NCBI GenBank assembly: GCA_041394285.1
Contig: JAWKIL010000028.1
Span: 1-64,000 of the forward strand
From: CADEDH01 sp041394285
GTDB taxonomy: Bacteria > Actinomycetota > Acidimicrobiia > Acidimicrobiales > SZUA-35
Direction of reading: 5' to 3'
Length of the DNA stretch: 64,000 nt
Shown here one piece after another: positions 41,327-50,288 of this stretch; within the stretch, counting starts at the first letter, position 1, and each line of letters starts with the position of its first letter. The notes beneath the pieces are model-generated. The model was not told where the DNA came from. It saw nothing but the letters and a program-made list of their open reading frames with translations, and did not search any database. The position numbers and the translations under genes are program-made.

Positions 41327-42636
41327 CACTGGGCGGCGGGGACACGCCGGCGGCGGCCGACGATCGCCGGGTACCGGCCTGGCCGGGAACCCGTGGCCGG
41401 AGGCGGACAGCGCTCCGTTCGGCTGGCGGCGCCTGGTGTTCCCCGCTGTGTTCCTGGTGGTGCTGGTGCAGACGGTCGTGGGGGTGGCGGGGCACAGCGG
41501 CGGAGCCCGGGCCGTCGCCGGATACGCCGCCGTGGCCGGTTTCGTGGCCTGCTACCTCCTGGCCCTGGTGTCGGTGACCGGGGAGCGTCGGGGGTTCGTC
41601 ACGTACCACCTGGTCCTCTACGCCCTGTTCGCCGTGGGGCTGTGGACGGCCCACGAAGACGCCTTTCCCATGGCCATCTTCCTCGGGGTCCTGGCGATCG
41701 CCCGATTCGGCCGGCGTTTCGTGTGGATCGCCCTTGGTCTGGTGGCGGCGGACGTTGCCCTGCCGGCCGTCTTCCACTGGCCGGAGCGGGGGCAGGCCTT
41801 CTCCCTGGTGATCGTCCTGGCCGCCAACTACGCCTTCTTCCGCCTGTTGTGGGCGAACGTAGCCCTCCATCAGGCCCGGGCCGAGCTGGCCGGCCTGGCC
41901 GCCGAGGGCGAACGACAGCGGATCGCCCGGGACCTGCACGACCTGCTGGGCCACTCGCTCACCACGATCACGGTGAAGAGTGCGTTGGCCCGCCGGCTGG
42001 CCGACGCCGGCGAGGTGGATCGGAGCCGGGCCGAGGTGGCCGAGATAGAGGAGATCGCCCGCAGGCCCTGACCGACGTTCGGAGCGCGGTCGCGGGCTAC
42101 CGGCATGTCAGCCTGAGTGGGGAGCTGGCGGCGGGCCGGGAACTGGCCCGGGCGATGGGCGTGGAGCTGGCGGTACCGCCGTCCACCGACGTGGTGGACG
42201 CCGGGCACTACGAGCTTTTCGGCTGGGTGGTGCGGGAGGGGCTGACCAACGTGGTCCGCCACGCCGGAGCCGGCCGGTGCACGGTGACGGTGGGGCGGCA
42301 CTGGATCTCCATCGTCGACGACGGTGCTCCGGCCGGACCCCGGGCGGTCGACTGGCGCCACGGCGCGGCCGGTGGCGGACCGGGCGCTTCGGGATCCTCG
42401 ATGCCGGAAGGTCTGGGCGACGGCACCGGGTTGGCCGGCCTCCGGGAGCGGGTGGAACGGGCCGGGGGAGCCTGCGGGCCGGCCCCGACCGGGCCGGAGG
42501 GTGGCGATTGGAAGTGGACATGGCGGCCGCCGATCCGCCTTCGGGTCGTCGTCGGGCCGGGACGGTGGAGGCCCCGGCCCCGTCGAGGACCGCCTCGCCC
42601 GACATCCGCCCGGGGTGGAGCGGGGCGGCCCGATGA
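41319..42636 (+). pseudogene. sensor histidine kinase, DesK-like, with two frameshifts
   Basis: Translated across frames this is a kinase of about 440 residues. Five or six membrane helices are followed by the phosphorylated His in RIARDLHDLLGHSLTTI near residue 209. The HATPase has VREGLTNVVRHAGAG and GTGLAGLRERVERAGG. The frame breaks after EEIARRP (stop at 42071), where CGGCAGG is expected but CGCAGG is found. It breaks again near 42500, where EGWRLEVDMAA is only restored by one extra G. The final frame stops at 42636, overlapping the response regulator ATG (ATGA), which supports this reading. It overlaps the permease by 8 nt. Either sequencing error or inactivation. Confidence 0.8.
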
Positions 42637-43238
42637 TCCGGCTGCTGCTGGCCGACGACCAGGCCCTGGTGCGCTCGGCCCTGGCCACGATGCTCGACCT
42701 GGAGCCCGACTTCCAGGTGGTGGCGACCGTGGGGCGGGGCGACGAGGTGGTGGCGGCGGCGCTGGAGGCCGGGCCGGACGTGGCCCTCGTGGACATCGAG
42801 ATGCCGGGGCTCGACGGGATCGCCGCCACCGCTGCCCTGGGGGCAGCCCGGCCCGGGTGTCGGGTGCTGATCGTGACCACCTTCGGCCGGGCCGGCTACC
42901 TGCGCCGGGCGATGGAGGCGGGAGCACTGGGGTTCGTGGTGAAGGACGCCCCGCCCGAGGAGCTGGCCGCCGCCATACGCAAGGTGGCCCGGGGCGAGCG
43001 GGTGGTCGACGCCCAGCTGGCGGCGGCGTCGCTGGCCAGCGGCCCGTCGCCGCTGACCCGCCGGGAGCAGGACGTGCTGTCGGTGGCCCGCGAAGGGGCG
43101 ACCGTGGGCGACATCGCCCGACGGTTGCACCTGTCGGAGGGGACGGTTCGGAACTACCTGTCGACCGCCATCACCAAGCTCGGGGCACGCAACCGGATCG
43201 AGGCGGCGCGCACCGCCGAGACCAACGGTTGGCTGTGA
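42633..43238 (+). CDS. LuxR-family response regulator (NarL/DesR type)
   Basis: This 201-residue response regulator has a receiver domain at 1-120 with DD at 8-9, phosphoacceptor D54 in VALVDIEMPGLDG, Thr in IVTTFG, and Lys in VVKDAP. The C-terminal LuxR helix-turn-helix runs LTRREQDVLSVAREGATVGDIARRLHLSEGTVRNYLS. Its ATG overlaps the kinase stop. By gene order (ABC ATPase, permease, kinase, regulator) it most likely controls the adjacent transporter, as DesKR-like pairs do. Confidence 0.92.
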   Translation: MIRLLLADDQALVRSALATMLDLEPDFQVVATVGRGDEVVAAALEAGPDVALVDIEMPGLDGIAATAALGAARPGCRVLIVTTFGRAGYLRRAMEAGALGFVVKDAPPEELAAAIRKVARGERVVDAQLAAASLASGPSPLTRREQDVLSVAREGATVGDIARRLHLSEGTVRNYLSTAITKLGARNRIEAARTAETNGWL

Positions 43239-43274
43239 GCGGCCGGTCCGGAGGGCGAGACGATGCTGCTCCCC

Positions 43275-43349
43275 GTCAGCGGACGGTGGCGGTGGCTTCC
43301 TCGGCCCAGGTGAGGGCGTCGATGTACAGGTCGGCGATCCGGTACCCGC
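43275..43349. repeat. right copy of the 75-bp direct repeat (native 3' end of the EAL-HDOD gene)
   Basis: This is the native end of the EAL-HDOD gene. Recombination with 39568-39642 would remove 3,707 bp carrying the transporter and two-component genes, and would leave the EAL-HDOD gene intact. Confidence 0.9.
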
Positions 43350-44484
43350 TGATGCTGGCGAAGGCGGCGCCATCCGGTGCGCCCTGCTCCAACTGCTCCA
43401 CGCACTCCACGGCCTCGCCCCACACGCCGGCGTGGTCGAGGAGGGCGTTGCGGATGTCCTCGGTGAACGGAAGGCTCTCCAGCAGCTCGTCCATGGGGCG
43501 GGCCAGGATGGCGTCCATGAGGGAGAACAAGCCGACGGTGAAGAACGTCTCCTTGCCGGGCACGCCGGCTTCCTGAGCCAGCTGCTCGCACAGCCGGGCC
43601 CGGACGAGCGCGTTCTTGACCAGCTCGGGGATCGTGGCCTCCAGGCTGGCCACGGCCAACAGCATCACCCAGTTGCGGATGATGTTGCGCCCCACCAGCA
43701 CCACGGCCTGGTGGATCGATTCCACCCGGCGGGACAGGCCGCTCAGGGGGGAGTTGACGAACCGCAGCACCCGCAGGCTGAGCGACGGATCGATCGTGAT
43801 CAGCTCCTCCAGCTCCGCCGTCTCCATCTCCGGGTCGCTGATGCGGCTCACCAGCTGGAGGATGGCGAGCTTGTTGGTGGGAAGGCGGGAGCCGGTGATG
43901 ATCTCGGGGCGGGCCAGGAAGTGGCCCTGGAAGCAGTCGATCCCGAGCTCGGCCAGCTCGTTGCGCTGCTCCATCGTCTCAACCCGCTTGGCGATCAGGA
44001 TGAGCGGGCGCTCGTGGCGGCGCAGCGTGGCCACCTCGGCCGCCATCGTGTCGTGGTCGAGGTCGAGGGCGTCGAGCTTGACCACATCGGCGAAGGGCAG
44101 GAGGGAGGCGAGCGACAGGTGGCTGCGGTAGCCGTTCAGGGCGATCGAGTGGCCCTCGTCCCGCAGGCGCTGCAGGGTCGCCGTCACCTGCCCGCCGGGC
44201 GGGATGGGATCGGAGATCTGGAGCATGACCCGCTCGGGGGAGAACCCGGTGAGCTCGGGGGACAGCAGGAAGTCGTCCGATACGTGGACGAGGGCCCGGT
44301 GGCGGCCCACCACCTTCTCCAGGCCGATGTCGACGAAGGCGTTCATCACCACCCGGGAGGTGGCGACGGTGCGGTCCACGTCGCCGATCGCGTTGTCCAG
44401 GCTGTGGCGGTAGAGCAGCTCGTAGGCCCATACCTGGTTGCGGCGGTCGAGGATCGGTTGGCGTCCGACGAAGCACTCGGTCAT
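43276..44484 (-). CDS. EAL-like plus HDOD domain protein
   Basis: A 402-residue YuxH-type protein. The N-terminal EAL-like domain opens VGRQPILDRRNQVWAYELLYR, with YELLYR where EAL enzymes have their E-x-L, and lacks most metal ligands, so it is likely catalytically inactive. The HDOD domain at about 200-390 shows LPTNKLAILQLVSRISDPE, VLRFVNSP and the HDOD helix series. Such proteins act in signal networks (c-di-GMP reading, pilus or motility control). It precedes the pilus locus on the same strand. Its 3' end is the donor of the duplicated 75-bp repeat. Confidence 0.88.
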   Translation of the reverse strand: MTECFVGRQPILDRRNQVWAYELLYRHSLDNAIGDVDRTVATSRVVMNAFVDIGLEKVVGRHRALVHVSDDFLLSPELTGFSPERVMLQISDPIPPGGQVTATLQRLRDEGHSIALNGYRSHLSLASLLPFADVVKLDALDLDHDTMAAEVATLRRHERPLILIAKRVETMEQRNELAELGIDCFQGHFLARPEIITGSRLPTNKLAILQLVSRISDPEMETAELEELITIDPSLSLRVLRFVNSPLSGLSRRVESIHQAVVLVGRNIIRNWVMLLAVASLEATIPELVKNALVRARLCEQLAQEAGVPGKETFFTVGLFSLMDAILARPMDELLESLPFTEDIRNALLDHAGVWGEAVECVEQLEQGAPDGAAFASISGYRIADLYIDALTWAEEATATVR

Positions 44485-44640
44485 TGGGAGGTCACCCCTT
44501 CGTTCGGGTCGGCTGCGGTAGCCGGTCCAGTCGGCGGAACCCGGACGATCTTGAGTTGAACGTCCGGGACGGCCCGGTCAGGCCGACCCGGATCAGGCGT
44601 CGCGGCCCGGGTCTGCGCGCGGCGCCTCAGCCGGCGGATC

Positions 44641-45159
44641 TCACCAGGAGGCGGCGGTGGCCCGGGTGAGGGCTGAGTCGCCCGTGCAGGTGGCCGTGGT
44701 CGAGCGCCCGTAGAGCGTCGAGTTGTTCTTACGGAGCCGGATGTAGAAGCACTCGCCGCTGTCCGACAGGGTGGCGGCGCCCCACTCCGTGCCGGTGGAG
44801 TTGGCCCCGGCACTGGCCGTCCGCTCGCTGGTCGACGCCACGTTGCCCGCCACCCAGGTGAGTCCGGGCTCGGCCGCCCGGACCCGGGCCGTGGTGACCT
44901 GGGCGAAATCGGCGTAGTCGGCGAAGACGACCATCGCCGCGCTCTGGGCGATCCGGTCGGTGGACTGGGCGGCCCGGTCCTGGGCCCGGGTCCGGGCCCC
45001 GAGGAAGGTGGGGATGCCGATGGCCAGCAGGATGCCGATGATCATCACGACCACCATCACCTCCAGCAGGGTGAACCCCGCCTCGCGGTCCAGGGCGGGC
45101 TCCACCGTGCCGTCATCGGCGGTGGGGCCGGCGGTGATCGTGGGGAGCTGGGTTGTCAC
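44641..45159 (-). CDS. type IV pilin (major pilin-like)
   Basis: This 172-residue prepilin has an unusually long 28-residue leader rich in Thr/Pro/Asp. The cleavage site is REAG/FTLLEVMVV (between G28 and F29), with Glu at mature position 5. The helix IIGILLAIGIPTFLGARTRAQDRA follows, then a C-terminal globular domain with two Cys near the end (GECFYIRL and TATCTGD) that may form a disulfide. It is the pilus subunit processed by the peptidase at 49539. The gap 44485-44640 downstream holds no gene. Confidence 0.9.
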   Translation of the reverse strand: MTTQLPTITAGPTADDGTVEPALDREAGFTLLEVMVVVMIIGILLAIGIPTFLGARTRAQDRAAQSTDRIAQSAAMVVFADYADFAQVTTARVRAAEPGLTWVAGNVASTSERTASAGANSTGTEWGAATLSDSGECFYIRLRKNNSTLYGRSTTATCTGDSALTRATAASW

Positions 45160-45264
45160 GTCGATCTCCTCGGTCAGGCGCGAGCGGCGCCAGATGGGGC
45201 TACCCCATGCATCGGACGGACCGGAGCGACACTGAAGTTTCGCCGCCGGACGGGCCCAGACGGC

Positions 45265-46497
45265 TCACTGCACGAGATCGATGACCCGGAACATCGGCAG
45301 GTAGAGGGCGATCACCATGCCGCCCACCACCGCGCCGATCACCGCCATCAGCAGCGGCTCGATCAGGGCGGCGAAGCCGGCCACCGCGCTCTCCACCTCG
45401 TCTTCGAAGGTGCTGCCGACGATGTCGAACATCTTCTCCAACGACCCGGTCTCCTCGCCCACGGCGATGAGCTGCACCACCATCGGGGGGAAGAGGGGGC
45501 TGGTGGCCAGATGGGCGGCGATGGGCTCGCCCCGTCGGACCGCGTCACGGGTGCTCGACAGGGCCCGGGCCACCGCCTCGTTGCCCACCGTCTCGGCCGC
45601 GATCCGCAGCGTCTCCAGCACCGGCACGCCCGACCGGGTCAGCACCGACATCGTCCGGCCGAACCGGGCCATCACCGACTTGCGCAGGAGGCCGCCGATC
45701 AACGGCAGGCGCAGCTTGGCCGCGTCCCAGCGATACCGGCCGTCCGGGGTCCGCTTCCAGCGCCGGACGGCGGTGACGACGACCACCAGCACCACCAGCA
45801 CCACCGGGAGGCGGGCCGTCACCAGGTCCGACAGCCCCACCAGGATCCGGGTCGGCAGGGGCAGGGTGCCGTCCAGGTCCTCGTAGATCCCGGCGAACGT
45901 GGGCACGACGACGGTCAGCATGGCGGTGATCACCACCAGCACCATCACCAGCACCGCCACCGGGTAGGTCATGGCCGACCGGATCTTCTGGCGGGTGGCC
46001 ACCGACCGCTCCATGCCCATGGCCAGCTGGCCGAGGACCACGTCGAGGGCGCCCGACGCCTCGCCGGCCCGGATCATCGACACGAACAGGCGGTCGAACA
46101 CCCGGGGGTGGGCCGCCACCGCGTCGCTCAGCGACTGGCCGCTCTCCACGTCGAGCCGCAGCTGGTCCAGCGTCGTGGCCAGCAGCGGGTTCCGGCTCTG
46201 GCGTTGGAGCACGTCGAGGGTCCGGAGCAGCGGGATGCCGGCGCTGACCATGGTGGCGAACTGGCGGGCGATGACCGCCAACTCGGCCGGCTTCACCCGG
46301 GGGCCGAGCCCGGGGACCGACAGCTCCCGGGCCAGCGCCGAGACCCGGTGCCGCTCGACCGACAGAGGCCGCAGCCCGGACCGGCGCAACCGGTCGACGG
46401 CGTCGGTCTCCGAACCGGCCGACAGGCGGCCCTCCCGGATACCGCCCCCGTCGTCGAGGGCCCGGTACCGGTACAGCACGCTCTGGGGGGCGGTCAT
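45265..46497 (-). CDS. pilC: type IV pilus inner membrane platform protein PilC
   Basis: This 410-residue protein has two GspF domains in tandem: residues about 65-190 (ARQFATMVSAGIPLLRTLDVLQ) and 270-395 (FGRTMSVLTRSGVPVLETLRIA). Three membrane helices lie between and after them, ending ALYLPMFRVIDLVQ. It is the inner membrane platform that transmits ATPase motion to the pilus. ATG 46497 overlaps the pilT stop (ATGA), so pilT and pilC are coupled. Confidence 0.93.
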   Translation of the reverse strand: MTAPQSVLYRYRALDDGGGIREGRLSAGSETDAVDRLRRSGLRPLSVERHRVSALARELSVPGLGPRVKPAELAVIARQFATMVSAGIPLLRTLDVLQRQSRNPLLATTLDQLRLDVESGQSLSDAVAAHPRVFDRLFVSMIRAGEASGALDVVLGQLAMGMERSVATRQKIRSAMTYPVAVLVMVLVVITAMLTVVVPTFAGIYEDLDGTLPLPTRILVGLSDLVTARLPVVLVVLVVVVTAVRRWKRTPDGRYRWDAAKLRLPLIGGLLRKSVMARFGRTMSVLTRSGVPVLETLRIAAETVGNEAVARALSSTRDAVRRGEPIAAHLATSPLFPPMVVQLIAVGEETGSLEKMFDIVGSTFEDEVESAVAGFAALIEPLLMAVIGAVVGGMVIALYLPMFRVIDLVQ

Positions 46498-47732
46498 CCG
46501 CCCACCATGGCGTCGAAGGCGGCGACGTTGTCGGCCGCTCCCCGGGCCACCGACACATCCAGCACCTGCTGGCGAACGAGCCGGGCCAGGGACTGGTCGA
46601 AGGTGTGCATCCCCACCTCGCCGCCGGTCTCCAACACCGACCGGAGCTGGTGCACCTTGTCCTCCCGGATCAGGTTCCGCACGGCGCCGGTGGCCACCAG
46701 CACCTCGGTCACCGCCGTCAGCGTCCCCTCCCGCCGGGCCGGGAGCAGCCGTTGGCTCACACACCCCTCCAGCGACAGCGCCAGCTGGGAGCGGATCTGG
46801 GCCTGCTGGTCGGCGGGGAACACGTCGATCACCCGGTTCACGGCGCTGGGGGCGTCGGCGCTGTGAAGGGTGGCGAGGACCAGGTGCCCGGTCTCGGCTG
46901 CGGTGAGGGCGGTGCGGATGGTCTCCAGGTCGCGGAGCTCACCGATCAGGATCACGTCGGGGTCCTGGCGCAGCGCCTGGCGCAGGGCGGTGGCGAACGA
47001 GCCCGTGTCGGAGCCGATCTCCCGCTGCTGGATCAGGGCCCGGTCCGGTGTGTAGCGGTACTCCACCGGATCCTCGATGGTGACGATGTGGGCCGGTCGG
47101 CTGTGGTTGACCTGCTCGACGAGCGCCGCCAGCGTGGTCGACTTGCCCGAACCGGTGGGCCCGGTGACGAGGACCAGACCCGAGCCGAGGTCGGCGAACC
47201 GGGCCACGCCGGGTGGGAGGCCGAGGCTCTCCAGCGACGGGATCCGGCCGGGCACGATCCGGATGGCGGCGGCCAGGGCGCCGCTCTGGCGGAACAGGTT
47301 GGCCCGGAGCCGTTGGGCGCCGCCGTCCCGGTCACCGCCCAGGGTGAGACCGGTGTCGAGATCGCCGGTGGCGGCCAGCTGCTGGCGCTGGTCCGGCCCC
47401 AGCGGCCCGTTGACCAGATCGTGGACGGTGGCGGCGTCGAGAACCGGCGCCCCCTCCAGGGGCCGGAGCACACCCCGCACCCGGAGGTGGGGGCGGCAGC
47501 CGGCGCTCAGGTGCAGATCGGAGGCGCCGGCCGTCACCGCCGTCCGCAGGAGCTCGGCCAACGCGCCGCTGACCTCCCCCGGGCCGGGGTCAGCAGCCAG
47601 GGGTGGGGGCGGCACGGCGCGCCCGCCGCCCTCGTCGGGGGGGCCGGGCACCCGGTGGGAGGCGAGGGCGCGGGCCAGGAAGGCCCGGCCGTCGTCGTCG
47701 AGACTCCGCCAGTCACCGGCAAGGGATTCCAC
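46494..47732 (-). CDS. pilT: type IV pilus retraction ATPase PilT
   Basis: This 412-residue secretion ATPase has the PilT shape: ASDLHLSAGCRPHLRVRG at about 69-86, Walker A GPTGSGKST near 190, the Asp box IEDPVEYRYTPDRALIQQREIG, and Walker B DVILIGELRD. The retraction-type ATLHSADAPSAVNRVIDVFP follows, then QRLLPARREG. The first 60 residues are an extra Pro/Gly-rich N-terminal extension. GTG 47732 is used. It is divergent to pilB with a 92-bp gap, giving extension and retraction motors from facing promoters. Confidence 0.93.
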   Translation of the reverse strand: MESLAGDWRSLDDDGRAFLARALASHRVPGPPDEGGGRAVPPPPLAADPGPGEVSGALAELLRTAVTAGASDLHLSAGCRPHLRVRGVLRPLEGAPVLDAATVHDLVNGPLGPDQRQQLAATGDLDTGLTLGGDRDGGAQRLRANLFRQSGALAAAIRIVPGRIPSLESLGLPPGVARFADLGSGLVLVTGPTGSGKSTTLAALVEQVNHSRPAHIVTIEDPVEYRYTPDRALIQQREIGSDTGSFATALRQALRQDPDVILIGELRDLETIRTALTAAETGHLVLATLHSADAPSAVNRVIDVFPADQQAQIRSQLALSLEGCVSQRLLPARREGTLTAVTEVLVATGAVRNLIREDKVHQLRSVLETGGEVGMHTFDQSLARLVRQQVLDVSVARGAADNVAAFDAMVGG

Positions 47733-47824
47733 CCTCGTCCCATCGGCGGCGGCGACGCCGGGCTGAGCCCGCCGGCACCCGGCCGGCTCAAGGCGGCGGC
47801 CCCGCAGCCGACGGGACGGAGGTC
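47733..47824. promoter_or_regulatory. divergent promoter region pilT/pilB
   Basis: This 92-bp gap separates the two motor ATPase genes. It should hold both promoters; no clear -10 box can be picked by eye. GGAGG precedes pilB. Confidence 0.35.
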
Positions 47825-49546
47825 ATGAGCCAGACCACTGCCGCCACGCGCCGTCGGATCGGGGAGATCCTGGTGGAGCTCGGGATCGTGAGCGACGACG
47901 AGATCTCGGCCGCCCTGGTGGCCCAGCGGGAGACCGGCCGCCGGCTGGGGGAGGTGCTCCTGGCCCGGGGCGTCGTCCAGCCCAAGGATCTGGTGCGGGC
48001 GCTGGCCGTCCAGTTCGGGCTGGAGTTCGTGGATCTCGACGACCATCAGATAGACGGCGAGGTGGCCCAGCTCGTGCCCCGGAGCCTGGCCCACCGGCAC
48101 CGGGCGCTGCCCGTGTGGCGGGACGGCTCCCAGATCGTGGTGGCCATGGCCAACCCGGTCGACGTGCTCGCCCTCGACGACATCCGCTCGCTGGTGGGCC
48201 GCCAGGTCAAACCGGTCATGGGGGAGGCGACCCAGATCCAGGCCGCCGTCGACCGTCTGGGCCACAGCGACTCCCGGGTCCAGGAGACCATCCAGGCCGC
48301 GGTGGGGGAGAACCGGCAGCAGGCCGAACCGGCGGCGGCCACCGTGCGGGTCGACGACGGCGAGGAGAAGGCGCCGATCGTCCAGTTCGTCGACCTGCTG
48401 CTGTCCAAGGCGATCCAGGAGCGGGCGTCCGACATCCACGTGGAACCCAGCTCCGACGACCTGCGGATCCGGTTCCGGGTCGACGGGGTGCTCCACGAAG
48501 CCATGTCGCCGCCCCGGTCGCTCCAGGCCGGGATCATCAGCCGCATCAAGGTGATGGCCGACATCGACATCGCCGAGCGCCGGGTGCCCCAGGACGGCCG
48601 CCTCACGGTGGAGGTCAACGGGATCGACCACGACATCCGGGTGGTGACGCTGCCCACGGTGCACGGCGAGGCGGTGGTGCTGCGGATCCTGCGCAGCGGC
48701 ACCGAGGGGGTCGGGGTGGCCCAGCTGGGCTTCCACCCCGACCAGCTGGCCCGGTACCGCCAGGCCTACCAGCGCCCCTGGGGCGCCATCATGGTGACCG
48801 GCCCCACCGGGTCCGGGAAGTCCACCACCCTCTACGCCACCCTGCAGGAGCTGCGGGACTCGACCCGCAACATCGTGACGGTGGAAGACCCGGTGGAGTA
48901 CCGGATGGACGGGATCAAGCAGGTCCAGGTCAACCTGCGGTCGGGCCTCACCTTCGCCCGGGCCCTCCGGTCGTTCCTGCGGGCCGACCCCGACATCATG
49001 CTGGTGGGGGAGGTGCGCGACGGGGAGACGGCCACGATCGCGGTGGAGGCGTCGCTCACCGGCCACCTGGTGTTGAGCACCCTCCACACCAACAACAGCT
49101 GCTCGGCGCCGATGCGGTTGGTGGAGATGGGGGTGGAACCGTTCCTGGTGGCGTCGTCGCTGTCGGCCGTGCTGGCCCAGCGCCTGGCCCGGCGCCTGTG
49201 CGAGCGGTGCTGCCAGCCCCGCGATCTCCGGCTCGATCAGCTCGGGTTGAGCGACGACAGCCTGGCCGCCCTGCCCCCGGACCTGCTGGCCGACGAGATC
49301 TTCGGCGGGTTCGCCGCCATGGGCTGCGAGGCCTGCGGGGGAACCGGCTACCGGGGCCGGTTCGCCATCCACGAGGTGCTGACGATCACCGAGGAGATCT
49401 CCGAGCTGGTGCTGGCCCGGTCCCGGGCCGAGGACATCGAGCGGGTGGCGGTGGCCCAGGGCATGACCACGCTGCGGGCCGACGGGCTGCGCAAGGTGCG
49501 CCAGGGCCTGACCACGGTCGAGGAGCTGTTCCGGGTCATCACCTGA
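47825..49546 (+). CDS. pilB: type IV pilus assembly ATPase PilB
   Basis: This 573-residue extension ATPase has an N-terminal MshEN/GSPII_E-type region (GEILVELGIVSDDEISAAL and a second copy GEVLLARGVVQPKDLVRAL). The ATPase core starts near residue 195 (KAIQERASDIHVEP). Walker A GPTGSGKSTTLYATLQ lies near 325, the Asp box VEDPVEYRMDGIKQVQVN follows, and Walker B is DIMLVGEVRDGETA. A four-Cys zinc site is CERC near 459 and CEAC near 501. It powers pilus polymerisation. Its end overlaps the convergent peptidase gene by 8 nt. Confidence 0.95.
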   Translation: MSQTTAATRRRIGEILVELGIVSDDEISAALVAQRETGRRLGEVLLARGVVQPKDLVRALAVQFGLEFVDLDDHQIDGEVAQLVPRSLAHRHRALPVWRDGSQIVVAMANPVDVLALDDIRSLVGRQVKPVMGEATQIQAAVDRLGHSDSRVQETIQAAVGENRQQAEPAAATVRVDDGEEKAPIVQFVDLLLSKAIQERASDIHVEPSSDDLRIRFRVDGVLHEAMSPPRSLQAGIISRIKVMADIDIAERRVPQDGRLTVEVNGIDHDIRVVTLPTVHGEAVVLRILRSGTEGVGVAQLGFHPDQLARYRQAYQRPWGAIMVTGPTGSGKSTTLYATLQELRDSTRNIVTVEDPVEYRMDGIKQVQVNLRSGLTFARALRSFLRADPDIMLVGEVRDGETATIAVEASLTGHLVLSTLHTNNSCSAPMRLVEMGVEPFLVASSLSAVLAQRLARRLCERCCQPRDLRLDQLGLSDDSLAALPPDLLADEIFGGFAAMGCEACGGTGYRGRFAIHEVLTITEEISELVLARSRAEDIERVAVAQGMTTLRADGLRKVRQGLTTVEELFRVIT

Positions 49547-50288
49547 CCAAGGGGCCGGCGGCGATCACCACGCCGACGGTGGCCAGCGACAGGGCCGGGG
49601 CGAACGGCACCCGATCGGCCGACGGCGGCCCGGTCCGGCGCCGACCCGGCGGTTGTGGCCCGGCCGTGCCAGCGGCGGCACCAGCGCCGGCCACCCGGAG
49701 CGCGGCGGCCGTCACCAGCGCCAGGGCGCACGCCGCCACCAGCGCCCACAGCACCAGGCGGACCAGGTCGACGGCGAGGGGGTGGGGATCGGCCCAACCG
49801 ATCCCGGCGCCCAGGAGGATGCTGAGCTTCACGTCACCCCGACCCATGCCGTGGGGGAGGGCCAGGTGGATGGCCAGCAGCGGGGCTGTGAGCAGCACCG
49901 CTCCGGCGGCCGTCCAGGCCAACCGCTCGGGGCGGTCGGCCAGGAGGCCGATCGCCGCCATCGGGGGGATCGTCGCCGCCGCACCGGCGGCCAGGACGCG
50001 GTCGGGCACCCGGTAGTGGCGCACGTCGGTGATCGTGACCGCGGCCAGCGTGGCCACCAGGCCGATGTAGGGGACGGCGGGCCAGCCCCAGCCGGAGCGG
50101 GCGGCCACCGCCACCAGGATCAGGGCGCACGCCGCTTCGATGCCGGCCCCGTCCCAGGCCAGGGGGCCGGCCGCCGGGCTGGGCCGGTTCGCCGTCCGGG
50201 CCCGGTCGCCGTCGGCCGCCCGGCGGGCGACCCGGCCGGCGACCAGACCGATCACCAGCCAGCCCGCCACCTGGCCTGCGGTGGTCAC
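49539..50288 (-). CDS. A24 prepilin peptidase, short form
   Basis: This 249-residue membrane protein has about seven helices. The two catalytic Asp of the aspartic A24 peptidases are present: ITDVRHYRVPD near residue 86 and GMGRGDVKL near 148. The N-terminal cytoplasmic domain with the two CxxC pairs that carries the N-methyltransferase in classical PilD is absent; the protein begins directly with membrane helix 1. It cleaves the leaders of the pilins in this locus. GTG 50288 overlaps the upstream stop by 4 nt. Confidence 0.88.
   Translation of the reverse strand: MTTAGQVAGWLVIGLVAGRVARRAADGDRARTANRPSPAAGPLAWDGAGIEAACALILVAVAARSGWGWPAVPYIGLVATLAAVTITDVRHYRVPDRVLAAGAAATIPPMAAIGLLADRPERLAWTAAGAVLLTAPLLAIHLALPHGMGRGDVKLSILLGAGIGWADPHPLAVDLVRLVLWALVAACALALVTAAALRVAGAGAAAGTAGPQPPGRRRTGPPSADRVPFAPALSLATVGVVIAAGPLVR

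Noticed and set aside
49539..49546. Gene-calling error at the overlap of pilB and the peptidase
   Set aside because: The 8-nt convergent overlap agrees with both family ends and needs no correction.
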